This document shows, piece by piece, positions 59,015 to 64,000 of a stretch of DNA of 64,000 nucleotides (position 1 is the first letter of the stretch; the number at the start of each line of letters is the position of its first letter). Source of the stretch: Flexamia atlantica (taxonomy: Eukaryota; Arthropoda; Insecta; Hemiptera; Cicadellidae). The stretch spans positions 14,196,721 through 14,260,720 of the forward strand of contig JAQJVK010000012.1 in the NCBI GenBank assembly GCA_035578135.1. Reading direction: 5' to 3'. The notes below the pieces were generated by a model. The model did no database searches and was not told where the DNA came from. It worked only from the letters and a program-made list of their open reading frames with translations. Position numbers and translations under genes: made by a program.

Positions 59015-59150
59015 GAGAGATTATCATTTTTACAAAAAGAGTACCCTTTCTTGTTCATAATTAAATATTTATTTGATTAAAATTGACTGTTTATGAATTA
59101 TGAATTAATTATGAACAAGAAAGGGTACTCTGTTTGTGATAATCTCTCTA
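59013..59150. repeat. Inverted repeat (hairpin) with GAGTACCCTTTCTTG
   Basis: The left arm TAGAGAGATTATC...GAGTACCCTTTCTTGTTCAT and the right arm are complementary over about 45-50 bp, with one small insertion in the left arm and an AT-rich loop. It shares AGTACCCTT and TTGTT with the hairpin at 18,958. Confidence 0.85.
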
Positions 59151-59165
59151 ATTATTATAATAGCC

Positions 59166-59237
59166 CTAACAAGTGAATGTAATTTATTTTATATATATAT
59201 ATATATATATATAAAATAAATTACATTCACTTGTTAG
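59166..59237. repeat. Perfect inverted repeat around a (TA)n centre
   Basis: CTAACAAGTGAATGTAATTT and its exact complement flank a TA run; arms of about 26 bp before the TA tract. The right arm runs directly into the LINE fragment. Confidence 0.9.
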
Positions 59238-59680
59238 AGGTAAAAGGAAAATCAGCTGAACTATTCACCTTAGGCTTAAATTACAAATACAACACAAGAA
59301 ACCAAAATGTTTTTAGTTTTCCTGAGCATTCCTTGCGCCTCTTTGAAAAAAATAACAACTTCCGCAGGTTTGAAATTTTTTAACGCCCTGCTTATGGAAT
59401 TCAAACAAATTAATGACTTTTATAAACTCAAAAATAAGCTTAAAACATTTATGATTAATAAGCCATTATATTTTATAGAGGAGTTTTTTTTAGTAAACTA
59501 GTATAGTAAATAGTTCATTTTATCCGTTTATCTTCTGTTTATCCTGGAGTATTATATATAAATTAGTACTAAACATGTATTTATATATTATTTAAGAATT
59601 CTTGTTGTGACGCCATTCTGTACATCGTGTACTGTCTGAATATAAAGAAGTTTTTGATTTGATCTGATTTGATTTAGTAC
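59237..59680 (+). pseudogene. LINE 3' end (Jockey/CR1-type), ORF2 C-terminus and TTGAT tail
   Basis: Frame 1 (59,237 to about 59,365) reads GKSAELFTLGLNYKYNTRNQ then SFPEHSLRLFEK. Frame 2 (to the stop at 59,499-59,501) continues with AGLKFFNALLMEFKQINDFY and KLKNKLKTFMINKPLYF. YNTRN...H-x-L-x-LFEK followed by GxKxFN-x-L and KxKLKxF is the usual C-terminal pattern of non-LTR retrotransposon ORF2. The frame change near 59,360 breaks the ORF. After the stop come about 120 bases and a TTTGATTTGATCTGATTTGA tail, typical of these LINEs. 5' truncated at the hairpin. Confidence 0.8.
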
Positions 59681-59690
59681 GATAGCTGAA

Positions 59691-59930
59691 TATGTAAGTG
59701 ACAATCGTTTACCATATAAAAAGTGATAAGTAAGATTCAATGTTTTACCTTAAGAAACTAAGGTGAAGCCTGATTACTTTGAAGGAATAAGAAAAACTAT
59801 TTATTATCTATAGAAAGTGGTAAAGCGAAAGTCGTCGGATGAGACGCAACATCCTCTTGGGAGATGTTACACTCACTGAATGACGTTATCACTGGACATT
59901 TAAATATAACAAAATATTGTATGTTCATCT
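59691..59930. other. AT-rich spacer
   Basis: Nothing recognised. Confidence 0.5.
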
Positions 59931-60593
59931 TTGTCAATTAAAATTACATCCCTCTGCAATATCTAAAAGTTACTGTGTAAATAAATTTAATATTTATCGC
60001 ACAAAAAACCTTTAAATGTTTTTGTGTTATATAGAGCGCCCGATTATCCGAACGTCGATCATCCGAACCGTCGGTTAACCGAACGCCGTAATAATTCATA
60101 TTTTGAACATGATTCTCAAGCAGCAATTCAAATTCGCGCGCCAACCGAAACTCCCGTTGCGCCGGGATATCAATGTATTCTGAGAGATTTCATAATAAAA
60201 TTAAGTGAATAATTTTTGTTTGATCATTTTTTAGCCTTTTTACTTTTTATGTGTAAGAATTACGTTACATATATAATTTTAAAATGTTGTCTTTTCATGT
60301 TCAATTATCCGAATATTCAGTTATCCGAACACCCCTTGTCCCTAATTAGTTCGGATAATCGGCGCTCTACTGTAATTTTATGCTATGCATCTTATTAAAA
60401 TTTTATAAAAATTGTTAATAAAATTAAAATTTTTAATTTTATTATTGTAAAAATTTGCATTTTTTATTATTATAAAATGCATAGCATAAAATTATAACAC
60501 AAAAACGTTTAAAAGGTTTTTTGTAAGATAACTATTAAATTTTTACACAGTAACTTTTAGGATATTGCATAGGGATGTAATTTTAATTGACAA
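59931..60593. mobile_element. Palindromic foldback element split by a Tigger-like insertion
   Basis: The left arm from 59,931 (TTGTCAATTAAAATTACATC...) is the complement of the right end (...GATGTAATTTTAATTGACAA to 60,593). Ignoring 60,032-60,374, the left arm continues into 60,375-60,390 (ATTTTATGCTATGCAT), matching the right arm at 60,475-60,495. The unbroken palindrome would be about 320 bp. Similarity extends weakly a further 20 bases outward. No coding content. Confidence 0.85.
60032..60372. mobile_element. Tigger-like MITE inserted in the palindrome
   Basis: The right end GGATAATCGGCGCTCTACTG is followed by TA (60,373-60,374). The left end TAGAGCGCCCGATTATCCGA lacks the first CAG of the expected CAGTAGAGCGCC. 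TA flanks it at 60,030-60,031. The interior repeats TCCGAAC/CCGAACG phrases and has no transposase. Confidence 0.8.
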
Positions 60594-61285
60594 GGATTAA
60601 TATAAAATATTTAGTACTTACAGCTTAGTAATTACTAAGCTGTAATTTAAATAAATTTTATCTATTGAAACTGTTGAATTATTTAAGTTAAATGAACCGA
60701 CACTTTGAACGATTGCCCCAAGCAAGTCTGATTGGGCTTGGAACAAGTTTAAGAAACTTAAAAACAACAAGTACCCTAAGCTTTTAACATTATAGAGTAT
60801 ACTATGATAAATCAAATCAATATCAAAACACAAGTAATAAATGTTATCAGAAATCTACATGATTTCTCCTTTTTTTACTCATAAATTTTATAATATATAG
60901 GCCTTACATACTTCAGTTAACAGTTTTAAAACGTTTTAAATATTATAATATAAAATAGGTTTTTATCATATAAACTTATATATTATAGTCATATCACAGT
61001 TTTGAAGGCAAAGAACTATGAGTAAATTTTATGATTTTATGGTGGGTGGTGTTATCTATTATGGTGCCTAAAAGTTTCAAAGCTACTGAATTTCAAACCA
61101 AATACACAAGTAGATTTTTATACAACTGCTGTAAATGTTTCATCTTGAGGGTCTTGAGGGTAAATACCCTTAGAAAAAAGAAAATTAATGAATCAAACAT
61201 ATTTTATTCTAGTGTTTCATTTATCATCAATGTATATGAAGTTTCACCAAAATCTATTCAATATAAAGAGAAAAGACGTTTTCCC
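60594..61285. other. AT-rich stretch before the assembly gap
   Basis: A short palindrome CTTACAGCTTAGTAATTACT / AGTAATTACTAAGCTGTAA lies around 60,616-60,645. No gene recognised. Confidence 0.5.
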
Positions 61286-61385
61286 NNNNNNNNNNNNNNN
61301 NNNNNNNNNNNNNNNNNNNNNNNNNNNNNNNNNNNNNNNNNNNNNNNNNNNNNNNNNNNNNNNNNNNNNNNNNNNNNNNNNNNNN
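61286..61385. other. Assembly gap of 100 N
   Basis: Exactly 100 N, a conventional placeholder for a scaffold join of unknown size. Open frames crossing it are meaningless. Confidence 0.99.
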
Positions 61386-63020
61386 ATGAAGACTGATAGT
61401 ACGGTTAAAATCTCTCCGAAAACTGCTTTTTAGTGAATTCTAAAACTAGTGAATATTCCAACTACCAATGCTAATTAAAATAATTGTGTGAAGAAAACGA
61501 GACACTCTTTCATATATTTGGAGGAAGGCTGGTAAAATATCTCACTAACGCTCAGCTATTGGTTGCATTGCATATGTGTGACAAATAAACGTGGAAGTAT
61601 AAGAAAAAGTCTGTTTGAAATTCTGGACTTAAGAATTAATTGTTTTTGGTTAGCTTCGACTTAAAATCGTATTAAAATTAAAGGAATCCCAATTATGTTA
61701 AACTCATTGAAATAGATGAAATGTGTAGCCTAGTATGTGAGTTAAGATTAAAACACATAATGTTTGCCACTAAAAAAAGATCATTCTTAAACCTGGAACT
61801 AGGCCTAATAATAGGCATTGAATTTTACTATAGAAATGTATGTGCATTTTCATTAATTTGTAACCTATACATTCGTAAAAAAATATCATAAGGTATACAC
61901 CACATCAGAATACAATTATACTGCCAACAAACTGGAAATAAAAATAAAAGCCACAATTCATTTAAAAATAAGTCATCCATGACTTGGTTCAAAGTTTAAA
62001 GACAGTTAATTAAAACTTGTGTTACCTAATTATGAAAGGGAAGCCAGCAGAATAATATTATCGTCACTCTAGACAGAATAATCACATTATGAACATTTAG
62101 AGTGGAAAACATTATCAATAGAAATTATATAAATACAACGATCTCCTTATTCAGTTTTTTATTACCAACGCAACGCTAGCTTTATTTTTCATCTATTCAG
62201 ACTTGTGGCATTTTAATTATAAAATTAGTAAAAAACTAATTGCATTGCATTTTTTATTGGATATCAACAATTTCGAATTTAAAAATATCAATAGGCTGGT
62301 TTTCATACAAACCAAACTTGTGTTTTTGTTTTGTTTTCAGCACAGTGTTCTTAAACTAATTTTAAAGTTGTCTGTTTTAGCAGCTCTTCTGTTTTAGACA
62401 CTTCTTGCTGTGTGTTACTAATCTTATGTTATGTTTTAGTTACTTTCTGTTTGTGTCTCGTAGACGGAATAAGGTTTTATATCCCGAAACGTTTTGAAAC
62501 TTGACTTTGCTAATGGCAAATATTCGCAAAATCAGAGCATAAAGCAACCATTTCCAACAATGATTAAAACAAAGAATTAAGTTACTTAATATGACTTTAA
62601 TATTATCATTATCATCGTTATTTATTTGAAAGTATTGTAAAAGAGAATGAATTTGATGGTGGAACAGAAACAAGGAAATACAATGATGCATGCTTTAAAT
62701 ATAGATATTATTTGAAATCATATAACAAAACATATTGATCATGTCGGGCTTGGGTGAGCTGGTACCTTTAATGAAATTCACTTATATTTCGAACCACAAT
62801 AAAACAAATAACTTTGTTGTCAAACCACATTTCATAATTTATCCACGCATCTTTCTTGTAAAGAAAACACATCTCTTTTCAGATCTCAGATCAAAAAAGC
62901 TTTCATAAAATTTAGCTTAATTTATAGTCAATGGCTAAATCCTAGAGAATAGCTCACCCACCAGTTTATAAAAAGAACTCAGTACTTTTTACATCAGTGA
63001 AATTTAAAAATTAATTTTAT
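61386..63020. other. AT-rich stretch after the gap
   Basis: No gene recognised. A CCCGAAACGTTTTG phrase at about 62,484 resembles Penelope-like ends but nothing else supports that. Confidence 0.45.
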
Positions 63021-63029
63021 TCATATCGA

Positions 63030-63125
63030 ATTTATCTCAGAGTTACGTTAGATATCTCAGAGTATCAGAGTTATCTCAGTATCTCAGTACCTCAGTAGTT
63101 ATCTCAGTATCTCAGAGTACTCATG
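63030..63125. repeat. TATCTCAG minisatellite
   Basis: TATCTCAG, often with GTA or AGT extensions, is repeated about eight times in 95 bases. Confidence 0.85.
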
Positions 63126-63465
63126 TTAATAACTCAGGCTTTGTGCAACGAATACGATAAAAATCAACCCAAATAGTTCAATTCATATTTAAAAGCAAGC
63201 TAATTAAGAAGTAGTTTTGAAACAAAACTATATAAGAACGTGAGGAGAACGTTTTTATAGACGAAATTACGTAGGATGATAAGAGACCAATTAATTTGGT
63301 TTTCAAGACTTTACATATTAAACCAATGTTTCTTGAATAAACTCACCGGTTGAATCCTCTAATCCTACCTGCAGGGCTTAAAGTGGATTACAACCAGAGG
63401 CAAGACTTGTTCTTTAGGTTTACATGAAAAAGACGCCACTTACATAATTTGTGGTTAGTAGGCTG

Positions 63466-63511
63466 AGCAAAATTATAGTCCTAAATATCACTTTAGGACT
63501 ATAATTTTGCT
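63466..63511. repeat. Perfect 20-bp hairpin
   Basis: AGCAAAATTATAGTCCTAAA (63,466-63,485) and its exact complement (63,492-63,511) with a six-base loop. Confidence 0.9.
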
Positions 63512-64000
63512 ACTTGCTATGTAAAATAAGAAAGACAAAGCTACAAGACAAGATTTACTTTTTAAAATTTTTTATTATTAAATCTATCTTCTGACGTATT
63601 TGTGGTTCTAGTATGCAAAAAATTTTATATTCCTAGTAAAAAATTCACAATATATGTTTAGGGCTTCATTAAACAATTTATTTTTTATATTTTAAATGCA
63701 TGGGCGTGATTTGAAGAAACAATACATCTTTGAGACGCGGACATTTGCATCATGAAAAGGCAAAACTAGTCTTTATAAGCTTTGAAGGATGGTCCAGAAG
63801 TATCTAAACTATTTAAAATTGTAGTATTGAATATAAATAAATAACTATTAATAAGGGTAAAAATAAAGTATTTTCTCCTCAGATCTTTAATTTTAAGTAA
63901 ATGTTAATGAAATACAAACCAATGAATAGTTCCAATATTTTATGAATACCGAAACCTTTTAGAAGAATTTTGTAATATCAAACAAACTATAAATGACATA
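63512..64000. other. AT-rich end of the window
   Basis: Nothing recognised. Confidence 0.5.

Noticed and set aside
61031..61433. ORFs spanning the N run
   Set aside because: The gap has unknown true length and no sequence; the frames are meaningless.

Overview
This is a 64 kb piece of an AT-rich animal nuclear genome, most likely an arthropod and plausibly an insect. One gene can be built with confidence: a four-exon rhomboid protease of the RHBDL4/RHBDD1 type on the + strand (11,659-17,848). The rest is intergenic and intronic DNA filled with old, mostly non-coding transposable elements. One assembly gap of 100 N lies at 61,286-61,385. I found no tRNA, rRNA or CRISPR array and no second protein gene. 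Insect is an inference from the gene and from the repeat mix (Helitrons, PIF/Harbinger, hAT, Tigger-like, a Jockey/CR1-type LINE); hemipteran would be a guess.

Layout. 287-2,214: a degraded PIF/Harbinger element with a Myb-like remnant and a nested TA-flanked MITE. 4,732-6,075: a hAT-type element with a perfect 8-bp target duplication. 6,825-8,913: a minus-strand Helitron whose 5' head is split by a second, plus-strand Helitron (7,800-8,907); the second keeps scraps of both ends of the Rep-helicase ORF. 11,659-17,848: the rhomboid gene, whose first intron appears to be a GC-AG intron and whose third exon is a GC-rich island. 18,950-22,360: hairpin, dispersed repeats, a CpG-rich array and a compact MITE with a 29-bp perfect TIR. 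25,509-27,600: a Tigger-like element carrying a tandem array, then a foldback element. 28,346-29,160: two Helitrons almost touching tail to head. 32,050-37,760: AT-rich and nearly featureless. 37,794-37,948 and 58,822-58,967: two clusters of a 14-bp motif, each beside a (TA)n tract. 38,800-39,501: a hAT MITE with 8-bp duplication. 44,124-45,886 and 46,860-47,625: CpG-rich and C-rich repeat blocks. 52,200-53,170: a GC-rich minisatellite block. 54,409-56,468: a Helitron with about 292-bp tandem units. 59,013-59,690: hairpins and a LINE 3' end. 59,931-60,593: a palindrome split by a Tigger-like insertion.

The rhomboid gene encodes a predicted 334-residue intramembrane serine protease. Both catalytic residues are present (Ser184 in GFSG, His235), with an unusual Ala before the His. 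Its introns hold repeats only. The mobile elements are mostly deletion derivatives and terminal-repeat shells; nothing in the window looks like an intact autonomous element.
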